Source of the DNA: Phenylobacterium sp. Root700
GTDB taxonomy: Bacteria; Pseudomonadota; Alphaproteobacteria; Caulobacterales; Caulobacteraceae
Assembly (NCBI RefSeq): GCF_001429025.1
Contig: NZ_LMHT01000007.1
Coordinates: forward strand, 88,557-152,556
Direction: 5' to 3'
Length of the DNA: 64,000 nucleotides
Shown: piece after piece, positions 35,375 to 44,613 of the stretch
How positions within the stretch are numbered: the first letter of the stretch is position 1
How the letters are laid out: every line of letters starts with the position of its first letter
Program-made: the position numbers and the translations under genes
Notes under the pieces: generated by a model
What the model saw: only the letters and a program-made list of their open reading frames with translations
Told to the model about the DNA's origin: nothing
Database searches by the model: none

Positions 35375-36615
35375 CGGACAGCATCGGCCATAAGCCCTGG
35401 ATGACGACCGCAGCCCCGGTGTTCGACGCGCTGGAGGCCAAGGGCGGGGTAGGGTGCGCCCGGTTCGTCGGCGGCTGCGTGCGCAACGCCATCCTCGGCG
35501 CGCCGGTCGACGACCTCGACATCGCCACCACCCTGACGCCTGACCAGGTGACGCAGGCGTTGGCCGCCGCCGGCCTGAAGGCCGTTCCGACCGGCGTCGA
35601 GCATGGGACGATCACCGCCATCGCGGCTGGAAAGCCCTTCGAAATCACGACCTTGCGCCGCGACGTCGCCACCGACGGGCGCCGGGCGGTGGTGGCGTTC
35701 ACGCAGGACTGGAGCGAGGACGCCCAGCGTCGGGACTTCACCCTGAACGCGGTCTACGCCGACCGGGAAGGCGCGCTCTTCGACCCGACCGGCGTAGGCG
35801 TGGCCGACGCCAAGGCGGGCAAAATCGTCTTCGTCGGCGACGCGGCCACGCGGATCGAGGAGGACTCGCTGCGGATCCTGCGGTTCTTCCGGTTCCTGGC
35901 CTGGTACGGCAAGGGCGAGCCGGACGCCGCGGCGCTGGCCGCCTGCGCGGCCGGCAAGGACTTGCTGAAGAACCTGGCGGCCGAGCGAGTGGCCAAGGAG
36001 CTCCTGAAGCTGCTCGGCGCCGATGATCCGCGCCCCGCCGTCGCCCTGATGGGGGAGACAGGCGTGCTCTCGCAGCTGCTGCCGGCCGCCCAGGATCTGG
36101 CGGCCTTCGACGCCTTGGTCGAGGTCGAGACCGAGCAGCTCTTCACCAACGATCCGCTGCTGCGGCTGGCGACCCTGATCCCGGGCGATCAGATCGGCGC
36201 CGGCAAGGCGGCCGAAGCCCTGCGGCTCTCCAATGACCAGAAGGAGCGGCTGATCCAGGCGATGGGCAAGACGCCGCGCATCACCTCCTGGATGAGCCCG
36301 CGCGAAAGCCGCCGGGCGGTCTACCAGATCGGCGTCGGGACCTTCTCCGACCGCATCAAGCTGGCCTGGGCCAACGCCGGCCGCACGGGCGCCACCCACC
36401 AGTGGCGCGGACTGCTGGCCCTGGCCGAAAGCTGGACCCCGCCGCCGTTCCCGCTGACCGGCGAGGACGTGATCAATTCGGGCGTGCCCAAGGGGCCGAT
36501 GGTCGGCCAGGTGCTGCGCGAGGTCGAGGCCTGGTGGATCGACCACGACTTCATCGACGACAAGTTCTCGGCCATCGAGAAGCTGAAGGCCGTGGCGCAG
36601 GGGATGGCCTATTGA
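35371..36615 (+). CDS. cca: CCA tRNA nucleotidyltransferase
   Basis: A 414-residue class II nucleotidyltransferase that completes or repairs the tRNA 3' end. The head domain has FVGGCVRNAILGAPVDDLDIATT, with G[GS] and DxD catalytic motifs. VEHGTITAI and QRRDFTLNAVYAD follow, and the neck motif is RIEEDSLRILRFFRFLAWYG. The C-terminal body domain is less conserved, as is usual. Start is a GTG overlapping the preceding stop (GTGA). Whether it adds both C and A cannot be decided by eye. Confidence 0.95.
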   Translation: MTDSIGHKPWMTTAAPVFDALEAKGGVGCARFVGGCVRNAILGAPVDDLDIATTLTPDQVTQALAAAGLKAVPTGVEHGTITAIAAGKPFEITTLRRDVATDGRRAVVAFTQDWSEDAQRRDFTLNAVYADREGALFDPTGVGVADAKAGKIVFVGDAATRIEEDSLRILRFFRFLAWYGKGEPDAAALAACAAGKDLLKNLAAERVAKELLKLLGADDPRPAVALMGETGVLSQLLPAAQDLAAFDALVEVETEQLFTNDPLLRLATLIPGDQIGAGKAAEALRLSNDQKERLIQAMGKTPRITSWMSPRESRRAVYQIGVGTFSDRIKLAWANAGRTGATHQWRGLLALAESWTPPPFPLTGEDVINSGVPKGPMVGQVLREVEAWWIDHDFIDDKFSAIEKLKAVAQGMAY

Positions 36616-36632
36616 GCGCGAGCAAGGGACGC

Positions 36633-37331
36633 ATGAAACTCGGCATCCTGGAGACCGGCGAGCCGCCGGAGGGCGTCAAGGAGCGGTTCGGCGACTATCC
36701 GTCGATGTTCCGCAGGCTGTTGGGCGAGAGCGCCTATGACTACGCCACCTTCGACGTCGCGGGCGGCGGGCTGCCGACCTCGGTGGACGCCTGCGCGGCC
36801 TATGTGGTCACCGGCTCCTCGGCCGGCGTCTATGACCCGCTGCCCTGGATCGACCCGCTGAAGGACTTTCTGCGCGGCGCGAAGGGGCAGGTCCCGCTGG
36901 TCGGGGTGTGTTTCGGCCACCAGATCATGGCCGAGGCGTTCGGCGGCAAGGTGATCCAGTCTCCCAAGGGCTGGGGCGTGGGCCTGCATCGTTACCGAAT
37001 CGGCCAGCCACAGGCCTGGATGGACTCAGGCGAACCGGTGGCGGTTCCGGCCTCGCACCAGGATCAGGTGGTCGAGGCGCCGCCCGGCGCCAGCGTGATC
37101 GGCGGCAACGACTTCTGCCCGATGGGCATGCTGGACTACGGCCCAGCGCGGGCGATCTCGCTGCAACTGCACCCGGAGTTCGATCCGGCCTACGCCAGGG
37201 CCCTGATCGAGAACCGTCGCGGCTCGCGCTACACCGACGAGCAGGCCGACAAGGCGGTCATGAGCTACGAGCAGCCCGACGACCGCCTGCGGGTCGGCGC
37301 CTGGCTCCAGCGGTTCCTGGAAAGCGCCTAG
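36633..37331 (+). CDS. Class I glutamine amidotransferase-like protein
   Basis: A 232-residue GATase1-type protein. The nucleophile Cys is in PLVGVCFGHQIMAEAFGG, and the His-Glu pair is in ISLQLHPEFDPAYARALIE. It resembles stand-alone GMP synthase-like glutaminase proteins. The start is the ATG at 36633 with AAGGGA upstream; a TTG at 36612 overlapping the cca stop is an alternative. Partner and acceptor are unknown. It converges on hemF with 11 bp between stops. Confidence 0.84.
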   Translation: MKLGILETGEPPEGVKERFGDYPSMFRRLLGESAYDYATFDVAGGGLPTSVDACAAYVVTGSSAGVYDPLPWIDPLKDFLRGAKGQVPLVGVCFGHQIMAEAFGGKVIQSPKGWGVGLHRYRIGQPQAWMDSGEPVAVPASHQDQVVEAPPGASVIGGNDFCPMGMLDYGPARAISLQLHPEFDPAYARALIENRRGSRYTDEQADKAVMSYEQPDDRLRVGAWLQRFLESA

Positions 37332-37342
37332 CGGGCGCTGAC

Positions 37343-38221
37343 CTAGAGCCAGCTCACCAACGGCGGCATGGACGACAAGATCGTTTCGATGTTGCCGCCG
37401 GCCTTCAGGCCGAACATCGTCCCGCGGTCGTAGAGCAGGTTGAATTCGACGTAGCGGCCGCGGCGGACCAGCTGTTCCTGGCGATCCTGCTCGGTCCAAG
37501 GCTCGCTCATCCGATGGCGGACGATCTTCGGGTAGACCTCAAGGAACGCTTCGCCCACGGCGCGGGTGAAGGCGAAGTCCTTCTCGAAATCGCCCGAGTC
37601 ATGCCGGTCGTAGAAGATCCCGCCGACGCCGCGCGTCTCGTTGCGGTGCGGCAGGAAGAAATACTCGTCGCACCAGGCGCGGTATTTTTCGTGCCAATCG
37701 GGGTCAAAGGCGTCGCAGGCGGCCTTCATCGCGGCGTGGAACAGGATGGCGTCGTCGGCCTCCTGGCTGCGCTGCTCGTCGACCATGGGGGTCAGGTCGG
37801 CGCCGCCACCAAACCAGCTCACCGCCGTCGAGAGGAAGCGGGTGTTCATGTGCACGGTCGGCACGCGCGGCGAGCGCGGATGGACGATCAGGCTGATGCT
37901 GGCCGAGACATAGGAGGGGTCCTGGTCCGCGCCGGGCATCTCGGCGGCCATCGCCGGGGCGAACCGGCTGGTCGCCGCCGAGGTGTGGACCGCGGCCTTT
38001 TCGAACAACCGGCCCTTGAAGTGGCCGCCAATGCCGCCGCCGACCCCGGTCTCACGCGTCCAGGGACGCATGTCGAACCGGCCGGCGGGTTCGGGATAGA
38101 GGCCGGCGGGCGCCTCGTCCTCGAGCAGCTCCAGCGCCGCGATAATGCGCAGCTGCAGGGCTTCGAACCATTCCTGGGTGCGCGCGCGGCGCGCTTGGAT
38201 TTCGGGAGGCAGGGTCGTCAT
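37343..38221 (-). CDS. hemF: Coproporphyrinogen III oxidase, aerobic
   Basis: A 292-residue oxygen-dependent enzyme that decarboxylates coproporphyrinogen III in haem synthesis. Diagnostic stretches include GGGIGGHFKGRLFEKA, SLIVHPRSPRVPTVHMNTRFL, WFGGGADLTPM and GRYVEFNLLYDRGTMFGL. Length is normal. Its ATG overlaps the stop of trmL by 4 bp (ATGA), so trmL and hemF are probably translated from one transcript. The neighbouring petABC operon also needs haem. Confidence 0.96.
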   Translation of the reverse strand: MTTLPPEIQARRARTQEWFEALQLRIIAALELLEDEAPAGLYPEPAGRFDMRPWTRETGVGGGIGGHFKGRLFEKAAVHTSAATSRFAPAMAAEMPGADQDPSYVSASISLIVHPRSPRVPTVHMNTRFLSTAVSWFGGGADLTPMVDEQRSQEADDAILFHAAMKAACDAFDPDWHEKYRAWCDEYFFLPHRNETRGVGGIFYDRHDSGDFEKDFAFTRAVGEAFLEVYPKIVRHRMSEPWTEQDRQEQLVRRGRYVEFNLLYDRGTMFGLKAGGNIETILSSMPPLVSWL

Positions 38222-38676
38222 GCGGCTGCCTTAGGAAATTGCCCCGTCTGACGCAACGCCTCGGAGAGCCCGATCGCGGCCGAAACCGTCACGTTCAGCG
38301 AGCGTCGGCCCGCCGTCAGCGGAATGAAAACGCGGGCGTCGGAGGCCTCGTGGACCTCGTCAGGGACGCCGACGCTCTCTCGGCCGAACAGCAATATGTC
38401 ATCTGAGCGGAAACTGAAGTCGTGCAAAGGCGTCGCGCCCTTGGTGCTGAACAATACAATTCGTCCTTGCCGGCTGGCGTGAAATTCGGCCCAGCCAGGG
38501 TGGCGCGTAACGTCGGCCGGTTCGCCGTAATCCATTGCTGCGCGCCGGATAGCCTTGTCCGAGAGGGGGAATCCGCAGGGCTCAATTACGTGCACTGAGA
38601 CCCCCATACAGGCCCCGAGGCGAAGAGCCGCGCCAAGGTTTTGCGGAATGTCCGGTTGAAAAAGCGCGAGCAGCAT
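38218..38676 (-). CDS. trmL: tRNA (cytidine(34)-2'-O)-methyltransferase TrmL
   Basis: A 152-residue SpoU-family knotted methyltransferase. It begins MLLALFQPDIPQNLGAALRLGACMG. The SAM-binding knot motifs are ILLFGRESVGVPDEVH and SLNVTVSAAIGLSEALRQT. TrmL methylates the wobble position of certain leucine tRNAs. The ATG at 38676 is the natural start although the frame is open upstream. It is divergent from petA across a 228-bp gap that should hold both promoters. Confidence 0.92.
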   Translation of the reverse strand: MLLALFQPDIPQNLGAALRLGACMGVSVHVIEPCGFPLSDKAIRRAAMDYGEPADVTRHPGWAEFHASRQGRIVLFSTKGATPLHDFSFRSDDILLFGRESVGVPDEVHEASDARVFIPLTAGRRSLNVTVSAAIGLSEALRQTGQFPKAAA

Positions 38677-38904
38677 TCTAAGCGGTCCAGCCACGGGATT
38701 AGCCGGGGCTCGGGGCGAATCGCGGAAGGTGGGGTGCAAACCGCAATCCACAACTCTTCCGAAGGTTTCGCCCTTGCTCCAGCGTTCATGTTCCGATGGC
38801 CTTACCAGAACGTCTGGCAGGGTCGAAGGCGGGATCGCTCCGGTTTTCCGGTAAGATCCGAAGGGTCGCGGTCCTTGCGGCCCCAAACGAAGGGTAGCTT
38901 TAAG

Positions 38905-39459
38905 GTGGCCGACACCGTCGTGGGCGCAAATCCCGATACGCATGCCGCGGGCGACGACCCGAACCGGCGTGATTTTATTCATATCGCAGCGGCCGTCGCG
39001 GCCGGCGGCGCCGTCGCGAGTCTCGCCTGGCCGTTCATCGATCAGATGAACCCGTCCGGCGATACGCTGGCGCTCGCCTCGGTCGAGTTTGACTTGACCA
39101 AGGTCGAACTCGGCCAGCAGGTCGTGATCAAGTGGCGCGGCAAGCCGTTGTTCGTCCGTAAGCGCACCGGCGCTGAGATCGCCGCGGCGATCAAGGACGA
39201 CAAAGCTGATCTGCGTGACCCGCAGACCGACGAAGAGCGTCACAAGCCGGGCAAGGCCGAATGGCTCGTAGTCATCGGCACCTGCACGCACCTGGGCTGC
39301 GTGCCCACGTTCGGCGGCGGCGACTTCGGCGGCTGGTTCTGCCCCTGCCACGGTTCGCACTACGACACCTCCGGCCGCATCCGTAAGGGTCCTGCGCCGA
39401 AGAACCTCGCGGTGCCCGACTACGCCTTCCTCTCCGACACCAAGGTCAAGGTGGGCTAA
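38905..39459 (+). CDS. petA: Ubiquinol-cytochrome c reductase Rieske iron-sulfur subunit
   Basis: A 184-residue Rieske protein of the bc1 complex. A twin-arginine-type N-terminus ([25 protein letters not shown]) serves as export signal and membrane anchor. The 2Fe-2S site is CTHLGC and CPCHGS, with [12 protein letters not shown] after it. The best start is the GTG at 38905 ([11 protein letters not shown]), because no family-like ATG exists; the GTG is unusual but fits the length. It is the first gene of petABC. Confidence 0.93.
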   Translation: MADTVVGANPDTHAAGDDPNRRDFIHIAAAVAAGGAVASLAWPFIDQMNPSGDTLALASVEFDLTKVELGQQVVIKWRGKPLFVRKRTGAEIAAAIKDDKADLRDPQTDEERHKPGKAEWLVVIGTCTHLGCVPTFGGGDFGGWFCPCHGSHYDTSGRIRKGPAPKNLAVPDYAFLSDTKVKVG

Positions 39460-39464
39460 GACCG

Positions 39465-40784
39465 ATGAGCGGACATTCGAACTACGAACCCAAGACCGGC
39501 ATCGAGCGTTGGCTCGACACCCGTCTGCCGATCGTGCGCCTCGCGTACGACAGCATCATTGATTTCCCGACGCCGAAGAACCTGAACTACTGGTGGACCT
39601 TCGGCGGCATCCTGGCGGTCTGCCTTGGCATTCAGCTGGTCACCGGCATCGTGCTGGCCATGCACTATGTGCCGCACGTCGATCACGCCTTCGCCTCGGT
39701 CGAGCGCATCATGCGTGACGTCAACTACGGTTGGCTGATCCGCTACATGCACGCCAACGGCGCCTCGATGTTCTTCATCGCGGTCTACATCCACATGTTC
39801 CGCGGCCTCTACTACGGATCCTACAAGGCTCCCCGCGAGGTTCTGTGGATCCTGGGCTGCGTGATCTACCTGCTGATGATGGCCACGGCCTTCATGGGCT
39901 ACGTGCTGCCCTGGGGTCAGATGAGCTTCCACGGCGCCGTCGTGATCACCAACCTGTTCGGGGCTCTGCCGATCGTGGGCGAAGCGATCACCACCTGGCT
40001 GTGGGGCGGCTTCGCGGTCGACAATCCGACGCTGAACCGCTTCTTCTCGCTGCACTATCTGCTGCCCTTCATGATCGCCGGCGTCGTTGGCCTGCACATC
40101 TGGGCGCTGCACGTGCCGGGCAACAACAACCCGACCGGCGTGAACGTGAAGTCGAAAGAGGACACCGTTCCCTTCCACCCGTACTACACGGTGAAGGACG
40201 GGTTCGCGATCGTGGTCTTCCTGATCCTGTTCGCCAGCTTCGTGTTCTACAACCCGAACGCGCTCGGCCACGCCGACAACTACATCCCGGCCAACCCGCT
40301 GGTCACCCCGGCGCACATCGTGCCCGAATGGTACTTCCTGCCGTTCTACGCGATCCTGCGCGCGGTTCCGGACAAGCTCGGCGGCGTGCTGCTGATGTTC
40401 GGCGCCATCGCGGTGATGTTCGTCCTGCCCTGGCTCGACACCTCCAAGGTGCGCTCCATGCGCTACCGGCCGACGGCGAAGCTGTACTTCTTCATCTTCC
40501 TGCTGGCCTGCCTGATCCTCGGCTATTGCGGTGGTCAGCTGCCCGATGATCACGTCATCCCGCACCTGTCGACCTTCACTCTGATCGACGCGGACCTGAA
40601 CAGCTTCGTTTGGCTGTCCCGTTTCGCGGCGCTCTACTACTTTGCGTATTTCCTGGTCATCCTGCCGATCCTGGGCCTCACCGAGACCCCGCTTCCGCAA
40701 CCGGAATCGATCAGTGCGCCTGTGCTTTCGCATCCCGCCAACGCGCCCGCCGGCGCCGCGGCTTCGCCTGAAAAGAGGGGTTGA
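39465..40784 (+). CDS. petB: Cytochrome b of the bc1 complex
   Basis: A 439-residue integral membrane cytochrome b with about eight helices. The two b-haem His pairs are visible in the [19 protein letters not shown] region and the helix D segment [22 protein letters not shown]. The quinol-site PEWY motif is in [15 protein letters not shown]. The N-terminal [31 protein letters not shown] is typical. It starts 5 bp after petA. The C-terminal tail ([13 protein letters not shown]) is low-complexity. Confidence 0.97.
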   Translation: MSGHSNYEPKTGIERWLDTRLPIVRLAYDSIIDFPTPKNLNYWWTFGGILAVCLGIQLVTGIVLAMHYVPHVDHAFASVERIMRDVNYGWLIRYMHANGASMFFIAVYIHMFRGLYYGSYKAPREVLWILGCVIYLLMMATAFMGYVLPWGQMSFHGAVVITNLFGALPIVGEAITTWLWGGFAVDNPTLNRFFSLHYLLPFMIAGVVGLHIWALHVPGNNNPTGVNVKSKEDTVPFHPYYTVKDGFAIVVFLILFASFVFYNPNALGHADNYIPANPLVTPAHIVPEWYFLPFYAILRAVPDKLGGVLLMFGAIAVMFVLPWLDTSKVRSMRYRPTAKLYFFIFLLACLILGYCGGQLPDDHVIPHLSTFTLIDADLNSFVWLSRFAALYYFAYFLVILPILGLTETPLPQPESISAPVLSHPANAPAGAAASPEKRG

Positions 40785-40791
40785 GCCTAAG

Positions 40792-41640
40792 ATGCTGCGT
40801 AAAGGTATCGCGCTCGCGGCGCTTGGGTTGGCCATGCTGTCGGCCCCCGCCGCCCTCGCTGCTGGCGCCGCCGCGCCGGTGAAGCATGTCGAGTACAGCT
40901 TCGAAGGCCCGTTCGGTAAGTTCGATCAGGCCCAGCTGCAACGAGGCTACAAGGTCTATCGGGAGGTCTGCTCGGCCTGCCACTCGATGACCCTGATGAG
41001 CTTCCGGAACCTCGGCCAGAAGGACGGCCCGTTCTACGATCCGAAATATCCGAACCCGAACGACAATCCGTATGTGAAGTCGATCGCCAAGGATTATCAG
41101 ATCAAGGACATCGACTCCGAAACCGGCGACGTGATCGAGCGTCCCGGCACCTCGGCTGATCGGTTCCCGTCGCCGTTCCCGAACGAACCGGCCGCCCGGG
41201 CCTCGAACGGCGGCGCCCTGCCGCCGGACCTCTCGGTGATGGCCAAGGCTCGCCACCACGGGCCGCAGTACATCTACTCGCTGCTGACCGGCTATAAGGA
41301 ACCGCCCGCGGGTCTGAAGGTCGGCGTCGGCCAGCACTACAACCCCTATATGGCCGGCGACGTGACGGCCGCCTGGTCGGGTCCGCACGACAAGGTTCCG
41401 CCCGGCGGCTTCATCGCCATGGCCCCGCCGCTGGCGGCCGGTCAGGTGACCTTCGACGACGGCACCAAGTCGACGCTGGAGCAGGAAGCCAAGGACGTCG
41501 CCGCCTTCCTCACCTGGGCTTCGGAGCCCAAGATGCAGGAGCGCAAGTCGTTCGGCTTCGCGGCCATGATCTACCTGCTGATCTTCGCGGGCCTGCTCTA
41601 TGCGAGCTACCGCAAGATCTGGAAGAACGTCGCCCACTAG
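40792..41640 (+). CDS. petC: Cytochrome c1
   Basis: A 282-residue cytochrome c1 with a Sec signal (GIALAALGLAMLSAPAALA) and the c-haem site CSACHS (CxxCH) in YREVCSACHSMTLMSFRNLG. The axial Met ligand is in FIAMAPPLAAGQV. A C-terminal membrane anchor FGFAAMIYLLIFAGLLYASYRKIWK completes it. It starts 7 bp after petB and is followed by a strong terminator. Electrons pass from the Rieske protein to soluble cytochrome c. Confidence 0.96.
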   Translation: MLRKGIALAALGLAMLSAPAALAAGAAAPVKHVEYSFEGPFGKFDQAQLQRGYKVYREVCSACHSMTLMSFRNLGQKDGPFYDPKYPNPNDNPYVKSIAKDYQIKDIDSETGDVIERPGTSADRFPSPFPNEPAARASNGGALPPDLSVMAKARHHGPQYIYSLLTGYKEPPAGLKVGVGQHYNPYMAGDVTAAWSGPHDKVPPGGFIAMAPPLAAGQVTFDDGTKSTLEQEAKDVAAFLTWASEPKMQERKSFGFAAMIYLLIFAGLLYASYRKIWKNVAH

Positions 41641-41666
41641 GGCGGTTTTCCAAGCCAAGAACGATG

Positions 41667-41692
41667 AAGGCCCCGGATCCGTCCGGGGCCTT
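41667..41692 (+). terminator. Intrinsic terminator of petABC
   Basis: An 11-bp stem AAGGCCCCGGA with TCCGGGGCCTT around a 4-nt loop, followed by TTTCTTTG. It lies 26 bp after the petC stop and just before the convergent protease gene stop. Confidence 0.9.
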
Positions 41693-41701
41693 TTTCTTTG
41701 C

Positions 41702-42496
41702 CTAGCCGCCGGCCGGGCGCAGCAGCAGCCGGCCCCGTGGGAAGTCGAACCGCAGCCGCCAGCGCGCCAGCAGCGGCGCGCCGATCACGCCGGCCGCCGC
41801 AGGGCCGTCCATCACCAGTCCGCCGTCCAGGTTCTCAAGCAGCACGCCGGCGAAGGACGCGGCCCGCAGTTTCGCGCGGCCCTCGGCATAGGGCAGGACG
41901 TCCTGCGGCTTCGCCGCCCCTGGAACGCTGGCCAGGCGCGCATCGACGCGGACGGCGGTGTCGGCGCCGGTGGCGATGACGAAATCGCCGCCCAGGGCGT
42001 GGGGTCCGTCGGAGACCGCGGCCCGAGCAAGCGCGACACCCGCGCCGCGCACCAGCGGCAGCGAGGCCTTCGCCTTGAAGGCCGGCGCCTTGCGCAGCGG
42101 ATAGATCGCGACCGTGCAGGGCGCGAAGCTGATGTCGACCACGTAGCCCGACAGCAGATCGGCGCCGATCACGCCGGCGATCGGCGTGGGAAAGGCCCCG
42201 GTCCGTGCGTCGAGGTCGACGACCTTGAACGGTCGGTCAATCAGGGTGAGACCGGCGATCTGCACCCGGCCATGCAGGGCGCTCTCGGCGATGCCCGCGC
42301 CCTGCGCCTTGGTCTCATGCAGTTGGGTGACCGGGGTCCCGGTGTCGAGAATGTAGTCTCCGGCCAGGCCGGCGATGGAAGCTGGCGCGACGATGACGCC
42401 CTGTTCGTACCAGCAGGCGCTCTCGCCGGCCCAGGCGCCGCCTGCCGACGTCAGGGCGGCCAGCAGGGCGGTGGAGGCGAGGATTGCGAGCTTCAT
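41702..42496 (-). CDS. Two-lobed retropepsin-like aspartic protease homologue
   Basis: A 264-residue protein with a signal peptide (MKLAILASTALLAALTSAGGAWA). The N-terminal half has the aspartic-protease motif YILDTGTPVTQL and the family hydrophobic turn TPIAGVIGADLLSGYVV. The C-terminal half repeats the layout: DFVIATGADTAV where DTG has become ATG, then AAAGVIGAPLLARWRL. So two pseudo-symmetric lobes are visible, one keeping the catalytic Asp and one having lost it. Such a protein may be an inactive or one-sided protease, or dimerise. Location should be periplasmic. Confidence 0.74.
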   Translation of the reverse strand: MKLAILASTALLAALTSAGGAWAGESACWYEQGVIVAPASIAGLAGDYILDTGTPVTQLHETKAQGAGIAESALHGRVQIAGLTLIDRPFKVVDLDARTGAFPTPIAGVIGADLLSGYVVDISFAPCTVAIYPLRKAPAFKAKASLPLVRGAGVALARAAVSDGPHALGGDFVIATGADTAVRVDARLASVPGAAKPQDVLPYAEGRAKLRAASFAGVLLENLDGGLVMDGPAAAGVIGAPLLARWRLRFDFPRGRLLLRPAGG

Positions 42497-42688
42497 GACG
42501 TCCGTCGGATGACTCTGGCGCGCAGCATAGCCAAGCCGCTCGCCCTCGGCGACAGGGCGGCCGCATGGGGGATCGGCTGCTCGTCCCTGACGGACCGTAG
42601 CGCGTCTTTTGGGCGGGCGTGAAATTTCCGACGCGGTCTGGCGCAAAGGCCGCCGACGGGCCTTATCGGCGCCCAAACCATCGGCTAA

Positions 42689-43174
42689 GTGCTGGGCATG
42701 GTGTTTACGCGGGCTTGGCGCGATTTCAGACGCATGCAGGACGTCGCCGTCGGCGCGGCGTCGCTGATCTATGCCGGGGCGGTGGTCAACGCCTTCCAGG
42801 TGCTGCCCGGAGGCGACGCGCTGATCGCCCAGCGGACCCTGGCCTGGCCCAGCGTCTTCCTGTTCGCCTGCCTGTCCTTGCCGCTGTTGGTGCCGTTCCT
42901 GAAGCGGATGCTGGCCCGCTATGTCTGGCTGAGCTTCCAGGCCGGGTTCGGCCAGACCCCGATCTCCGTGCTGACCGGGGTGGGGCTGCTCGCGGCCGCC
43001 GCGCTGTTCATCTACTGGCAGGTCTGGGCGGTCGGCCACGGCGGCCGCTATCCCGCCGGGGTCTTCTCCGGCTACGCCGCCGGGATCGGGATCCTGGCGG
43101 CCCAGGCGGTGCTGGTGCGCGCGCTGGAGACCGTGCCCGAGGTCCGCGCCCAGATCGAGGAACCGCCCTCCTAG
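42689..43174 (+). CDS. Hypothetical four-helix membrane protein
   Basis: A 161-residue protein with about four transmembrane segments: DVAVGAASLIYAGAVVNAFQV, WPSVFLFACLSLPLLVPF, VLTGVGLLAAAALFIYWQVW and FSGYAAGIGILAAQAVLVRAL. I do not recognise a family. The start may be the GTG at 42689 or the ATG at 42698. Its end overlaps the stop of the convergent dienelactone hydrolase by 4 bp. Codon use is like that of its neighbours. Confidence 0.65.
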   Translation: MLGMVFTRAWRDFRRMQDVAVGAASLIYAGAVVNAFQVLPGGDALIAQRTLAWPSVFLFACLSLPLLVPFLKRMLARYVWLSFQAGFGQTPISVLTGVGLLAAAALFIYWQVWAVGHGGRYPAGVFSGYAAGIGILAAQAVLVRALETVPEVRAQIEEPPS

Positions 43175-43851
43175 ATCGAGCTGCGTCCGCCGCCGTTGTT
43201 GGAGAACAAGGCCAGCGTCCTCAGACGGGCCAGGTGGGCGCTGTCGGCGTGATAGTCGGCGCGGCGATCGGAGACGAAGCCGTGCCCAGCCTCATAGAGG
43301 TGCACCCGAACGTCGGGATGGGCCTCGCGGATCTCTTCCACGCGTTCCAGCGGGATCGAGGCGTCGGTCTTGCCGAAATGCAGGATGATCGGAACCTTCG
43401 GCGTCTCGTCCTTCAGCTCGGTGATCCGCCGGCCATAGAAGGCCGAGGCCGCCGAGAGGCCGGTGCAGCGGCAGGCGGCCAGCCAGGTCGCCGCTCCGCC
43501 CCAGCAGAAGCCGGTCGCGAAGACCGGCCCTGAGAGGGCGTCTATGGCCGCTTGGGCGTCTCCGGCTACTTGGTCCCAGGGAGTCTCCTGAGAGTAGCCT
43601 ACGCCCTTCGCTACGGCTTCCTGGCCGTAGTCGGCGGCGAACCCAGGCTCCAGGCGGTCGTAGAAGGCCGGGGCGATGGTTTCATAGCCCTCCTCGGCGA
43701 AACTGTCGGCCAGTTCGCGGATATGATCGGTGATCCCGAAGATCTCCTGGATCAGCACCAGCCCGCCGCGTCGGGCGTCGGTCGGCCTGGCGTGATAGGC
43801 GCCCAGCTCGAAGCCGTCGAACCCGCTCTTCAGAGTGATGGTCTCGCCCAC
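43171..43851 (-). CDS. Dienelactone hydrolase family protein
   Basis: A 226-residue alpha/beta hydrolase of the dienelactone hydrolase family. It has the family Glu in LIQEIFGI, the nucleophile Cys in GFCWGG, the Asp in HFGKTDASIP and the catalytic His in AGHGF. These four residues form the expected Cys-Asp-His triad and its modulating Glu. It starts 2 bp after the stop of its paralogue and is probably co-transcribed with it. The C-terminus carries a short Gly/Ser-rich tail. Natural substrate is unknown. Confidence 0.88.
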   Translation of the reverse strand: MGETITLKSGFDGFELGAYHARPTDARRGGLVLIQEIFGITDHIRELADSFAEEGYETIAPAFYDRLEPGFAADYGQEAVAKGVGYSQETPWDQVAGDAQAAIDALSGPVFATGFCWGGAATWLAACRCTGLSAASAFYGRRITELKDETPKVPIILHFGKTDASIPLERVEEIREAHPDVRVHLYEAGHGFVSDRRADYHADSAHLARLRTLALFSNNGGGRSSI

Positions 43852-43853
43852 GC

Positions 43854-44522
43854 TCAGGCGGCCTCGAACAGTTCGCGCGTGCGGGCCCTGGCCAGGTCGG
43901 CGGCTTTTTCGCCGTAGCGCTCGGGGCTCTCATTGTTGAACCCGTGACCGGCGTCTTCGTAGATGTAGACCGGAACGTCGGTATGGTGCGCGAGGACGGC
44001 GGCCTCGACGTCATCGGCCTTGATCCCGGGATCGGTGCGGCCGAGGTGGATGATGGTCGGGCAGAGCGGCTGCAGGGCGGCGTTGGCCTGGACCAGGCTG
44101 CCGTAATAGCTCGACGCCGCGGCGACGCCTTCCAGCTTGCCGGCGCTCAGCCAGGCCAGCGATCCGCCGTAGCAATAGCCGACGACGAAGACCTTGCCAC
44201 GCTCAGCCAGGAAGTCGCGGCAGGCGGCGATGTCGCCCAGGGCCTGATCCAGCGGCGTGGCGCGCGCATGGGTGACCCCGGCGGTCAGGCCCTCGGGATC
44301 ATGGCCGGCGGTGAAGCTGGGCTCGCGGCGGTCGTAGAGGGAAGGGGCGACAGCCTCGTAGCCCGCCTTGGCCCAGCGCTCGACATCGGCGCGGATGTGG
44401 CGGTCGACACCGAAGATCTCCTGCAGGACGATCACGCCGCCCTTGCGCGGAGCGAGGGCCTGCTCGTGATAGGCGGAAAACTCGAAGTCGTCCGCGCCCC
44501 GAAGGGTGATCGTCTCGCCCAT
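43854..44522 (-). CDS. Dienelactone hydrolase family protein (paralogue)
   Basis: A 222-residue paralogue of the following gene, both starting MGETITL. The Glu is in VLQEIFGV, the Cys nucleophile in GYCYGG, the Asp in HLGRTDPGIK and the His in AGHGF. Alignment by eye puts the two at roughly half identical, so the duplication is not recent. It is the first gene of the pair. Different surface loops (NAALQPLCPT versus DETPKVPI) suggest different substrates. Confidence 0.88.
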   Translation of the reverse strand: MGETITLRGADDFEFSAYHEQALAPRKGGVIVLQEIFGVDRHIRADVERWAKAGYEAVAPSLYDRREPSFTAGHDPEGLTAGVTHARATPLDQALGDIAACRDFLAERGKVFVVGYCYGGSLAWLSAGKLEGVAAASSYYGSLVQANAALQPLCPTIIHLGRTDPGIKADDVEAAVLAHHTDVPVYIYEDAGHGFNNESPERYGEKAADLARARTRELFEAA

Positions 44523-44613
44523 GTGTCTCTCCCGTTTGTGGCGGGACCTAAGCAGAGATCGCGGCGGCGCCCAACGGAGATAGGAAGGCGCCGCCCATAG
44601 AAAACCTGCCGCG

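Noticed and set aside
42497..42688. A promoter or small gene in the gap between the protease homologue and the membrane protein.
   Set aside because: It probably contains divergent promoters, but I found no clear consensus box and no frame with a ribosome site.
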